This document shows positions 56,324-64,000 of a stretch of DNA of 64,000 nt, piece after piece. The notes under the pieces are model-generated. The model was not told where the DNA came from. It worked only from the letters and a program-made list of their open reading frames with translations, and did no database searches. Source of the stretch: Caloramator mitchellensis (GTDB taxonomy: Bacteria; Bacillota; Clostridia; Clostridiales; Caloramatoraceae); contig NZ_LKHP01000003.1 in assembly GCF_001440545.1 (NCBI RefSeq), forward strand, positions 62,001 through 126,000. Reading direction: 5' to 3'. Positions within the stretch are counted from its first letter, which is position 1. Each line of letters opens with the position of its first letter. Made by a program: the position numbers and the translations under genes.

Positions 56324-57238
56324 ATGCCAAGAACTGCTCGAGAAAAGAGCTATGAATCCATTTATCACATCATGGTGAGGAGCATAAGCGAAGTAGACCT
56401 GTTCAAAAACGATGAAGACAAGGTTCGCTACCTTCAGACAGTTAAGAATTACCAGGATAAATATAACTTTAAAGTTTATGCTTATTGCCTAATGGATAAT
56501 CATGCCCATTTTATAATCGACGCAAACGGAGCTGATATTTCAAGGATTATGCACGGAATAAATCAATCCTATGCCCAGAATTTTAACAAAATTCACAATA
56601 GACATGGTCATCTTTTCCAAGACAGATTTAAAAGTAAAATAGTTGACAGGGATGAATATATTTTAACATTGAGCGGCTATATTCACAGAAATGTCGAAGA
56701 TTTGCCATATGCAAAGAACAACATCAAAGAATATAGATTTTCAAGCTTAAGAGCTTATTTAGGACTTGAAAAAGACAGATTTGAAATATTAGAAGAAGAT
56801 TTTATAATGTCCATGTTTGGCAATAATTCTCAGACCTCGCGAGAAAACTATTTGGAATTTTTGAATAATTGTTCAGACGAGTCGATTAAGCTTGAGGTAG
56901 AATTCGTTGGAGAAAAGACAGAGTATAGAAGCGAAAGAAGAATCTTAGAGAGAGATAAATCACCAGAGGAGGTGAAGGAATTTTTAGCAGAAGAATTACA
57001 AACGGCAGCTACAGTAATAAATTTGAAATATAACAGAAGGGCAACGCACTTCAAGGCTTTGTGTGTGTTGTTTTTAAGCAGCTTCTGCAATATGAGTCAG
57101 AAGGAAATATGCAATTATATGGGCAATATTACGCAATCGCGCATTTCGACGTTGTGTAAACTCGCATTAAAGCTTATTAAAGATGATTATCAAGGCATTA
57201 TTAATAAATTCATTCAAGAACACTATAAATGTGCATAA
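56324..57238 (+). CDS. REP-associated tyrosine transposase (RAYT, Y1/HUH family)
   Basis: 304 residues. The IS200-like Y1 domain (about 1-165) begins MPRTAREKSYESIYHIMVRS, with HUH motif MDNHAHFII and candidate nucleophile Tyr in INQSYAQNFNKIH, followed by GHLFQDRFKSKIV. The C-terminal part has a helix-turn-helix (MSQKEICNYMGNITQSRIS) like the DnaA domain IV tail of many RAYTs. Such enzymes nick and join single-stranded DNA at REP hairpins. GGAGGAG precedes ATG 56324; an earlier ATG lacks a site. Matching repeat pairs flank the gene. Confidence 0.9.
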   Translation: MPRTAREKSYESIYHIMVRSISEVDLFKNDEDKVRYLQTVKNYQDKYNFKVYAYCLMDNHAHFIIDANGADISRIMHGINQSYAQNFNKIHNRHGHLFQDRFKSKIVDRDEYILTLSGYIHRNVEDLPYAKNNIKEYRFSSLRAYLGLEKDRFEILEEDFIMSMFGNNSQTSRENYLEFLNNCSDESIKLEVEFVGEKTEYRSERRILERDKSPEEVKEFLAEELQTAATVINLKYNRRATHFKALCVLFLSSFCNMSQKEICNYMGNITQSRISTLCKLALKLIKDDYQGIINKFIQEHYKCA

Positions 57239-57543
57239 TTCTTTAATTCTAAATTTTTTTGAAATTCCAAAAATTTTATTGAGATACTTCTATAAAGATT
57301 GGACAAGTAGTATAATATCATTATTAAATGCATAAATTAAAGCTATTAGAATTTGATGACGGGGTAAAAAAAGGGATTTTAACGCTTTAGAAACGATGAT
57401 GCGGTGAATTATGGGTGAATATTGGGAGAATTCTTAGGGACGGTTCATTTCTAATTTGAAAAATATAATTAACTTGCAAATGAACCGCCCCAATTAAAAA
57501 CCATCCCAAACTCACATTAGCTCTTTTTTAGCGAGGTGATCAA
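57239..57543. other. Intergenic region downstream of RAYT
   Basis: AT-rich DNA with TTGGACAAGTAGTATAATA near 57300-57318, which holds the second repeat block next to a TATAAT-like box and might be the promoter of the MgtC-like gene. The repeat pair at 57437 is listed separately. No other gene is supported. Confidence 0.4.
57437..57491. repeat. REP-like inverted pair downstream of the RAYT gene
   Basis: Forward 57437-57450 (GGACGG) and reverse 57478-57491 (AAATGAACCGCCCC), same variant and similar loop length as the pair upstream of the transposase gene, so the gene is bracketed by like copies. Confidence 0.85.
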
Positions 57544-58197
57544 ATGATAACTCAGACCATATTAAGGTTATCCGTTGCAATGCTACTTGGTGGATTAGTC
57601 GGATACGAAAGAGAGCATAAAAACAGACCTGCTGGTTTAAGAACCCATATACTTGTTTGCATTGGCTCAGCACTAGTTCAAATTATTTCATTTAATTATA
57701 CAAATCTTTATGGCCCGACAGCCATTGACCCAATGCGTCTTGGAGCCCAGGTAATAAGCGGTATTGGCTTCCTTGGTGCCGGAACAATACTAAAAGAAGG
57801 CGTAAATGTTAAAGGACTAACAACTGCTGCAAGCCTTTGGACTGTTGCGTGTATTGGCCTTGCGATAGGTTCTGGGTTTACTATAGAAGCCACAATTGCG
57901 ACTATTTTTGTATTTATTGCATTAAAAGGCTTTAAATTTCTTGAACAAAAAATTTCCAAGGAGTATAAATACTATAATTTACAGGTTGTTGTTCGAAACA
58001 TCCCAGGTGTCATGGGGAGTATAGGTAAAAAACTTGGTGAAAAAGGCATTAACATCGTAGGAGTTGAAATTTCTGGTGGTGAAGATGAGGAGGCAATAAT
58101 TTATTTGAATTTGAAGGCATCAAATGAATCAACTTCACAGGAGATTTTTGAAATGCTAATGAAAATAACAGAAATTAAAGAGATTAAAATCATTTAA
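57544..58197 (+). CDS. MgtC/SapB family membrane protein
   Basis: 217 residues. MgtC domain with four membrane helices and signature LLGGLVGYEREHKNRPAGLR, GAQVISGIGFLGAGTILKEG and LTTAASLWTVACIGLAIGSG, then an ACT-like C-terminal domain (about 145-217). Family members are linked to magnesium limitation and control of membrane ATPases; they are not firmly shown to transport Mg2+. GCGAGGTGAT precedes the ATG. Confidence 0.92.
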   Translation: MITQTILRLSVAMLLGGLVGYEREHKNRPAGLRTHILVCIGSALVQIISFNYTNLYGPTAIDPMRLGAQVISGIGFLGAGTILKEGVNVKGLTTAASLWTVACIGLAIGSGFTIEATIATIFVFIALKGFKFLEQKISKEYKYYNLQVVVRNIPGVMGSIGKKLGEKGINIVGVEISGGEDEEAIIYLNLKASNESTSQEIFEMLMKITEIKEIKII

Positions 58198-58222
58198 AAA
58201 TTGATAATTAAATTCAATTTGC

Positions 58223-58320
58223 GCATGAACCGTCCCTCAACATTGGAAATTGAAGCAAAAATTAAATACCAAATGAACCGTCCCCAAACCAACCCAAACC
58301 AACCCAAACCAAAACCCACA
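58223..58320. repeat. Two reverse REP-like units and a 10-bp tandem repeat
   Basis: Reverse units ATGAACCGTCCC at 58225 and AAATGAACCGTCCCC at 58271. Directly after the second, CCAAACCAAC repeats nearly three times (58284-58315), then AAAACCCACAC. This fills the gap before the next gene. Confidence 0.85.
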
Positions 58321-58336
58321 CAAGAGGAGGCATACC

Positions 58337-59161
58337 ATGAAAATATACACATCAGAGCTAGGCAAATACAAAAATTCAATCATAAACTTCAGAAACTCAA
58401 AAGAATCGGCAAAAATGTCCCTACCAATTGAGTTTGAAGGGGAATTATATAGAATAATCGAGTTCAACGATGCTGGATTTTTCAACAAAGAAATAACAGG
58501 CTATTTAATCTTAACCAATGAAGGAGAAGTAGTTAACGATAAAAGAATACAGAAGGAAGTCATGACACTTGGTTACTATCTTGAACTTTTATTTGACGAA
58601 GATAGTTTAAAAAGGCTTGGCAAGGCAATTACTCTTGATAGGGAGATTAAAAAGGAAATTATAAATTATAACGATTCAATAGAACTTCTAAAATCATTTA
58701 AAGACGAAGGGATAAATGGGGTAGACATAATCATAAGCATTCTTGAAAAACTTCCCGAAATAAAAAAGCAAAACAATCTAGCCATTATGGAATTTGTGAA
58801 TCAAGCTTCAAAACTTGCAGAACAAAACTTGATAATGAGTTCAAAATTATTAAATGATATTCTACCAATATATAGAAAAATGCTGCTTGTGAACCTGAAT
58901 AGAATAAACGAAATAAACAAAGGGCGAGCCTACTTCGATACACTAAAACAAATAACTTCAAAGAAAAAGAAAAGCATAAAGAACAAAATAAACGGACTAT
59001 CCCCACGTCTCACAAGGCTGGAAATGACATTAGACAAACTGATAAATATTCTCAAAATTTACGATAGAATATTAAATATGAGCGAGTCTAAATACATAGA
59101 ATTCCTTAAATCACAAGATAACCAAAATATTCAAAACAAACTTAATCTAATACGAAATTAA
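58337..59161 (+). CDS. Helical protein of unknown function
   Basis: 274 residues, no signal peptide or membrane segment. A short mixed N-terminal part (FEGELYRIIEFNDAGFFNKE) is followed by long Lys/Glu/Leu/Asn-rich helices, probably coiled coil, ending in RLTRLEMTLDKLINILKIYD. GAGGAGG precedes the ATG. C-ending codons (AAC, TAC, TTC) are more frequent than in the metabolic genes, as in the Wadjet genes nearby. Family not recognised. Confidence 0.7.
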   Translation: MKIYTSELGKYKNSIINFRNSKESAKMSLPIEFEGELYRIIEFNDAGFFNKEITGYLILTNEGEVVNDKRIQKEVMTLGYYLELLFDEDSLKRLGKAITLDREIKKEIINYNDSIELLKSFKDEGINGVDIIISILEKLPEIKKQNNLAIMEFVNQASKLAEQNLIMSSKLLNDILPIYRKMLLVNLNRINEINKGRAYFDTLKQITSKKKKSIKNKINGLSPRLTRLEMTLDKLINILKIYDRILNMSESKYIEFLKSQDNQNIQNKLNLIRN

Positions 59162-59181
59162 GGCTGCGAATTTGCAGCCTT
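59159..59181. terminator. Bidirectional terminator
   Basis: AAGGCTGC pairs with GCAGCCTT (loop GAATTT), between the unknown helical gene and the convergent decarboxylase gene, touching both stops. Confidence 0.7.
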
Positions 59182-60637
59182 ATTCCATATCAACAACTTT
59201 AATCATATTAACTTCTGGGTCTTCAGTTCCTTGAACATAGAGATTTGCATCCTTTAATGCCTGCACATAATCAACAATCTCTTGATTAATAACTTCGCCT
59301 GGGCAAACAATTGGAATCCCTGGAGGATAAGCTAGCAAAAATTCACCAGAAACCTTACCAATACTGTCCTTAAGTGGCACTGCCCACTTCTTGGCATTAA
59401 ATGCTTGTCTTGGTGTAATTCTCTGCTCTGGGACAGCTGGTATATCTAAAACCTCAACCTTTGCAGGTTTTGTTCCATAGAACCTTTCGCTTATCTCTCT
59501 TAAAGCCTTTATAAATGCATCCATTTTTTCCTTCGTATCGCCAAACGAACCAACCGCAAGAATATTATATAAATCTGAAAGTTCCATCTGTATATGATAT
59601 TCATCGGCAAGTATTTGATCGACTTCATATCCAGTAAGTCCAAGTCCCTTAACAGTAACAGTTATCTTTGTAGGATCAAGCGAATACACACCCGGCTGTC
59701 CCAATATTTCGTTTCCAAAACAATATAATCCAGGAATCTTATTTATTTCTTCTCTAGCATAATTAGCAAGTTCAATGGCTCTATCTAAAAGTTCCTTTCC
59801 TTTAGTTGCAATCTGCATTCTTGCAACATCCAAAGAAGCCATTAAAGGATAAGATGGACTAGTTGTTTGCAGAAGATTCATAACCTGCTGAACTCTATGT
59901 ATATCAACCCTTCCAGACCTAACTTGTAAGAATGAACTTTGAGTCATTGAACCAATAATCTTATGAGTGCTTTGAGCGCAGATATCGGCCCCAGCATTCA
60001 TAGCAGATATTGGCAACTTATCATTGAACCCCAAATGAGGACCATGTGCCTCATCAACAATCAAAATCTTATCATAAGAATGGACGATGTCGGCAATCTT
60101 TTTAATGTCAGTTGCAACCCCATAGTAAGTAGGATTGATTATCAATACAGCCTTAGCATCTGGGTGCATCTTAATTGTCTTCTCAACAGTTTCAGGTGTT
60201 ACACCATGCGCAATGCCTATATTTTTATCAATCTCCGGCTGCATAAACACAGGCCTTGCACCACTTAAAATAATTCCAGCCGTAACTGACTTATGAACGT
60301 TTCTTGGAACTATAATCTTTTCTCCCTCTTGAACAACGCTCATAATCATAGCCTGAATAGCACCAGATGTTCCATGGATTGAAACAAATGCCATATCAGA
60401 ACCGTAAGCATCAGCTGCAAGCTCCATAGCCCTTTTTATTGGACCCGTTGGATGGTGCAGACTATCAACCAACTTAAAAACAGTAACATCAATTGATAAA
60501 ATGTTAGAACCGACAAAATCCTTAAATTTATTGTCCATTCCGTCGCCCCTTTTGTGTCCGGGAACATGGAAGGGAATAGTATCTCTCTTGTGATATTCCA
60601 TTAAAGCGTCAAAAATTGGTGTTTGATTTTGATCCAT
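59180..60637 (-). CDS. Orn/Lys/Arg decarboxylase (SpeA-like, short Gram-positive type)
   Basis: 485 residues. PLP fold type I decarboxylase: TIPFHVPGHKRGDGMD, VSIHGTSGAIQAMIM, LIVDEAHGPHLGF, the PLP lysine in QSTHKIIGSMTQSS, and the C-terminal LLAYPPGIPIVCPGE. Decarboxylates arginine, lysine or ornithine, probably for polyamine synthesis; Bacillus SpeA is the nearest type I know. I prefer ATG 60637 (MDQNQTPIFDAL); a GTG at 60658 is also open. Exact substrate is uncertain. Confidence 0.92.
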   Translation of the reverse strand: MDQNQTPIFDALMEYHKRDTIPFHVPGHKRGDGMDNKFKDFVGSNILSIDVTVFKLVDSLHHPTGPIKRAMELAADAYGSDMAFVSIHGTSGAIQAMIMSVVQEGEKIIVPRNVHKSVTAGIILSGARPVFMQPEIDKNIGIAHGVTPETVEKTIKMHPDAKAVLIINPTYYGVATDIKKIADIVHSYDKILIVDEAHGPHLGFNDKLPISAMNAGADICAQSTHKIIGSMTQSSFLQVRSGRVDIHRVQQVMNLLQTTSPSYPLMASLDVARMQIATKGKELLDRAIELANYAREEINKIPGLYCFGNEILGQPGVYSLDPTKITVTVKGLGLTGYEVDQILADEYHIQMELSDLYNILAVGSFGDTKEKMDAFIKALREISERFYGTKPAKVEVLDIPAVPEQRITPRQAFNAKKWAVPLKDSIGKVSGEFLLAYPPGIPIVCPGEVINQEIVDYVQALKDANLYVQGTEDPEVNMIKVVDME

Positions 60638-60794
60638 CTTATACAACTCTTTATGCACCTTCTTTCTATCAATTTAAAACGAATATAATTATAGAACAAT
60701 AGATTAATAATTGCAATGAGTTTATGTTAAATTTATATTATATTTTTGACAAAAAATTTATACTTATACAATTGAGTTGTGATCGGGGATGATC

Positions 60795-61033
60795 GGGGAC
60801 AGTTCATTTGATATATTACTTTTCAAAAGCATCGGAAATGAAGGAATTTGAGGGACGGTTCATGTGAAATTTAACTTTGGTTTAAATTTAGGCATTGGGA
60901 AATAGTTAGGGACAGTTCATTTGCAATTTAAGTTTAATATTAAAATAGCAAATGAACCGTCCCCATAACCGTCCCCATAACACCCCAAGCACCGTCACCA
61001 GCAAAAAATTTAAATAGCAAATGAACCGTCCCC
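60795..61033. repeat. REP-like cluster before the Wadjet operon
   Basis: Forward units at 60795, 60852 and 60909, reverse units at 60950 and 61019, and a partial ACCGTCCCC at 60968. GATCGGGGATGATCGGGGAC at 60781 shows a small local duplication. This is the right edge of the repeat-bearing segment; the jet genes follow within 105 bases. Confidence 0.85.
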
Positions 61034-61135
61034 ATATACAAATCCCAAAATCTCTGCTAATATATTCATTGAAAGCGACTAAACATCAAAAATAATGTCA
61101 ATACTTAATACAAAAACTTGAAAGTGGTGAATTAG

Positions 61136-62617
61136 GTGGAGATTACGAATAAGCTGCTAAAGCAGATTGATGAAGTTAGATATTTAACGGCCGAGAATGC
61201 CTCAAGATACAGGGCGATTATGCGTTATTTTTACCTGCAATATCAAAAGATGAAGCAGTGGATATATAAAGAAGAAATCTATGAGGAGCTCACAAACCAC
61301 AGCGAATTTTCAAACTACACAATGGAGCAGCTAAAACAGGACCTTGACACACTTGTTCAATGGAAAAATCTAATACCCATACAGGACACATCCAAGGTTT
61401 CAACGCTGGAGGAGTATAAAAACAAGCAATTCAGATACCAGATTTCCCAGTATTCCGTCGAAATAGAGAGACTAACTATAACATTAGAAAATCTTCACGT
61501 AGAAACCGCATCGCTTGAGCCATCGCTACTCGAAAAAATAAAAATAGAGCTTCAAAAATTCAAAACAATGATAAATCAAGACGAAAAGTCAGCAGACGCA
61601 TGGTGGCAGGATTTAAACAACTATTTTAAAAGGCTCACTCAAAACTCAACTGACTACATAAACACCTTCAACACCCTGCGTGCTGAAGAAATGATGAAGA
61701 CGCGCGAATTTCTAATCTACAAAGATAAGTTCATCGACTACCTCAGGGACTTTATAAAGGGCCTGCAGCAAAACGCCATTGCCATAGAATCAATCCTGCA
61801 ATCAATCGACTCAACTACTGAAAAAATGGTGCTTGACAAGATAATACAATACGAAAGTTCAATCCCAAGGTTTGAATTTGATACTAGCTCAGAGCAAATC
61901 AAAGACAATGTATACGGCAAATGGCAGAATCTAAAAAACTGGTTCCTCGACTACGAAAACCACGAAAGCGAGGCTGCAAAGCTTTTCGATACAACAAACG
62001 ACATAATAAGAAAAATAACGCGTTACGCATCGCAAATTTCAGAGAGCAGAAACAGCGCTGCTAACCGCAAAGAAGAATACAAAAAACTTGCCAAGATGTT
62101 TTTAGAATGCAAGGATATAAACGAAGCCCACAAACTATCATCCCTATGCTTTGGAATTTTTAACACAAAGCACATAAAAATAACCACACCAAGAAAAACC
62201 GAGAGCATTAACTCCAGCATATACGACGAAGAACCAAGCATAATAACCCTTAAACCAAGAATCAAAAACTACAAAGAAAAATCACTAAAATCCCCAATAA
62301 AAAACAATAGCCAGAGAAAAATAATTATGCTTGAAAAGATAATGAAAATACGCGAAGAAGAACAAAAAATAATCAACAGCTATATAGCCGATGGCAAAAT
62401 AGAATTTGCTAACCTCCCAACAATTTCCCCTCACGTCAGAGGAATACTTCTGCGCTGGCTATCAAAGGGTATAAATTCCAATGAAAAAATATCAAAAACC
62501 GAAACCGGCAGAAAATACAGAATACTTGAACCACAAAATAAAAATCATCTATGCACAGTTAATTGTGAAGATGGAACATTTACAATGCCACCCTATGTCA
62601 TTCTATTTGAGGATTAA
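61136..62617 (+). CDS. jetA: Wadjet protein JetA (TIGR02677 type)
   Basis: 493 residues, kleisin-like subunit of the type I Wadjet plasmid-defence complex. YLTAENASRYRAIMRYFYLQYQ and YEELTNHSEFSNYTMEQLKQ DLDTLVQW are the N-terminal winged-helix features, followed by long helices and a C-terminal part ending LCTVNCEDGTFTMPPYVI. Recognition rests on the start sequence plus the following genes of the right type and order. GTG start after AAAGTGGTG. It is the first gene of an operon in which C-ending codons are common, suggesting transfer. Confidence 0.88.
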   Translation: MEITNKLLKQIDEVRYLTAENASRYRAIMRYFYLQYQKMKQWIYKEEIYEELTNHSEFSNYTMEQLKQDLDTLVQWKNLIPIQDTSKVSTLEEYKNKQFRYQISQYSVEIERLTITLENLHVETASLEPSLLEKIKIELQKFKTMINQDEKSADAWWQDLNNYFKRLTQNSTDYINTFNTLRAEEMMKTREFLIYKDKFIDYLRDFIKGLQQNAIAIESILQSIDSTTEKMVLDKIIQYESSIPRFEFDTSSEQIKDNVYGKWQNLKNWFLDYENHESEAAKLFDTTNDIIRKITRYASQISESRNSAANRKEEYKKLAKMFLECKDINEAHKLSSLCFGIFNTKHIKITTPRKTESINSSIYDEEPSIITLKPRIKNYKEKSLKSPIKNNSQRKIIMLEKIMKIREEEQKIINSYIADGKIEFANLPTISPHVRGILLRWLSKGINSNEKISKTETGRKYRILEPQNKNHLCTVNCEDGTFTMPPYVILFED

Positions 62618-62628
62618 AGGAGACAAAT

Positions 62629-63795
62629 ATGAAGGAACTCGAACTTCTACTTGAAAACTATTGGATAAGCAAAGATGAAGACAAAGAGCTCTACTATAAA
62701 ATAAAAGACCACATCCATGAATTTAAATCCTTTATAACAGAAAAACTTGGCTATCAAATAATAATAAACCCCTACCTTATAAAACTTGAGAAACTTCCAG
62801 GAAAAGCTGAAGAATGGATGGGCATAAGCACCTTCCATTCCCCAATAGAATACGCATTTTTATGCCTTCTACTTATGTTCCTTGAGGACAAGGGCAAGGA
62901 TGAACAATTCGTCCTATCAGAAATAACCGACTTCATTCAAGGGAACTTTGAAGGCGACGAAAAGGTGGACTGGACTTTATACAGGCACCGCCGCAGCCTT
63001 ATAAAGGTTATGCGTTTTGCTACCGACATCGGCATGATAAAGGTAGATGACGGGGACGAGCAGAGCTTTGCACAGGATGCAACATCGGAAGTGCTCTACG
63101 AGAGCACCGGTCTTTCAAGATACTTTGTAAGAAATTTTACAACAAATATACTAAATTATAAATCCTACAAAGACCTTGAAAATGAAGAGCAGCTAGACCT
63201 TGACAGAGACAGAGGTATAATAAGGCGCCACAGGGTTTACAGAAGGCTCATAATGTCCCCAATAGTATACAACGAAGGAACGGACGACCCAGATTACGAC
63301 TACATCAAGAAACAAAAAAGCTCCTTAGAAAACGACCTTGAAAAATACCTCGGCTGGGAGCTGCATGTTCACAGAAACGGCGCTATGGCTGTTTTATCAC
63401 AAAATCAAAATTACAAAGATGTATTCCCAGAAAACAAATCTATAAGCGACATAGTTTTGCAATTGAACAAGGTTATAAAAAGCATGATTTCAGCAAACCA
63501 GCTAAAGCCAGACAAAAACGACACGTGCCAAGTTTCATTACCATATTTTCAATCGCTTATACAAAAACTAAAATTGCAAAACTCAGTAGGTTGGAGCAAA
63601 GAATATAGAGAAATGCAAATAGATAAATTAACCGACGAGATAATAAACTACATGTCCGGCTTTAATATGATTGAAATTTTACCAGACAAAAAAGAAATCA
63701 AAATATTGCCGCTGTGCGGAAAAATAGTTGGAGTATATCCTGACGATTTCTACACAGATATCCAGAAGGAGGTTGCAATGGATGAATCAGAATAG
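62629..63795 (+). CDS. jetB: Wadjet protein JetB (TIGR02678 type)
   Basis: 388 residues, the MukE/KITE-like subunit of Wadjet. LLENYWISKDEDKELYYKIKD, IEYAFLCLLLMFLEDKGKDEQF, YRHRRSLIKVMRFATDIGMI and DRGIIRRHRVYRRLIMSPIVY fit the family. Its length is usual. AAAGGAGACAA precedes the ATG, 11 bases after jetA. The end overlaps the start of jetC by 14 bases. Confidence 0.88.
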   Translation: MKELELLLENYWISKDEDKELYYKIKDHIHEFKSFITEKLGYQIIINPYLIKLEKLPGKAEEWMGISTFHSPIEYAFLCLLLMFLEDKGKDEQFVLSEITDFIQGNFEGDEKVDWTLYRHRRSLIKVMRFATDIGMIKVDDGDEQSFAQDATSEVLYESTGLSRYFVRNFTTNILNYKSYKDLENEEQLDLDRDRGIIRRHRVYRRLIMSPIVYNEGTDDPDYDYIKKQKSSLENDLEKYLGWELHVHRNGAMAVLSQNQNYKDVFPENKSISDIVLQLNKVIKSMISANQLKPDKNDTCQVSLPYFQSLIQKLKLQNSVGWSKEYREMQIDKLTDEIINYMSGFNMIEILPDKKEIKILPLCGKIVGVYPDDFYTDIQKEVAMDESE

Positions 63796-64000
63796 ATGGA
63801 TAATTGAAAGAGCAGGTCTTGCTAACTTCTGGTATTATGATGAAGAGGAATTTACCTTTTCAGATGGAAGGTTGCTCCTAAGAGGTTCAAATGGTTCGGG
63901 AAAATCAGTTACAATGCAAAGTTTCATCCCCCTTCTACTTGACGGGAATAAAAGCCCCGAAAGGCTTGACCCATTTGGTTCAAAGGCAAGAAGGCTTGAA
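63782..64000 (+). CDS. jetC: Wadjet SMC-like ATPase JetC (TIGR02680 type), N-terminus only
   Basis: 73 codons before the window ends. MNQNRWIIERAGLANFWYYD and the Walker A loop LLRGSNGSGKSVTMQSFIPL (P-loop residues 35-42) followed by DPFGSKARRLE match the SMC/MukB-like ATPase of Wadjet type I, which extrudes DNA loops and delivers circular plasmids to the JetD nuclease. ATG 63782 is nine bases after AAGGAGG and overlaps jetB. jetD should lie further downstream. Confidence 0.9.
   Translation, partial: MNQNRWIIERAGLANFWYYDEEEFTFSDGRLLLRGSNGSGKSVTMQSFIPLLLDGNKSPERLDPFGSKARRLE

Overview
The window is a 64 kb piece of a low-GC, Gram-positive, endospore-forming anaerobe of the class Clostridia. 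Evidence: AT-rich DNA with strong AAGGAGG-type ribosome sites; spore genes (a GerA/GerC/GerB germinant-receptor operon, a CwlJ-GerQ pair, two CotF-like coat genes); three sites matching the Spo0A box core; a type III glutamine synthetase; an NAD-linked [FeFe] hydrogenase; and indolepyruvate:ferredoxin oxidoreductase next to phosphate butyryltransferase. A Caloramator-like, starch- and amino-acid-fermenting clostridium fits, but that name is an inference. No rRNA, tRNA or CRISPR array was seen.

Layout. 1-3.4 kb: cut-off GGDEF protein, lysA, lysC. 3.5-7.4 kb: germinant-receptor operon (minus). 7.6-9.1 kb: pdxST. 9.2-15.4 kb: deoxynucleoside kinase, orphan histidine kinase, mltG, ferredoxin-like aldo/keto reductase, a MITE-like nested-hairpin element, and an HD-GNAT fusion. 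15.5-23.5 kb: glycogen operon glgB-glgC-glgD-glgA-glgP. 23.7-27.4 kb: TagA-type and family-2 glycosyltransferases and an LTA-synthase-like enzyme, probably for a surface polymer. 27.6-33.1 kb: rRNA methyltransferase, coat genes, 2-hydroxyacid dehydrogenase, nhaC, gerQ, cwlJ. 33.5-40.2 kb: exonuclease III, a three-gene acyl-CoA dehydratase activase set, hsp20, glnN. 40.4-46.3 kb: secreted DUF2680-like protein, small Cys-rich protein, anchored pullulanase, patatin. 46.4-48.7 kb: a candidate large structured RNA, small genes and a class IV aminotransferase. 48.8-55.9 kb: ptb-iorA-iorB and the hydrogenase operon. 56-64 kb: group II intron remnant, RAYT transposase, MgtC-like protein, basic amino acid decarboxylase, and the start of a Wadjet (JetABC) defence operon running off the end.

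The most striking feature is not a gene. From 33.2 kb to 61.0 kb nearly every larger intergenic space carries copies of a short palindromic unit (GGGGACRGTTCATTTG and its reverse complement). About 50 copies are present and none was seen in the first 33 kb apart from one doubtful resemblance at 789. Many are paired as inverted units around an asymmetric core (TTGGACAAGC). One REP-associated Y1 (HUH) transposase gene sits among them, bracketed by two such pairs. A 0.41 kb array of these units is duplicated in direct orientation on both sides of the pullulanase gene, and one unit supplies the last codons and stop of the aminotransferase gene.

The second notable object is a roughly 420-nt, multi-stem, GNRA-loop-rich RNA candidate on the minus strand at 46.46-46.88 kb. 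Its G-U wobbles and tetraloops make sense only on that strand. I do not recognise its family.
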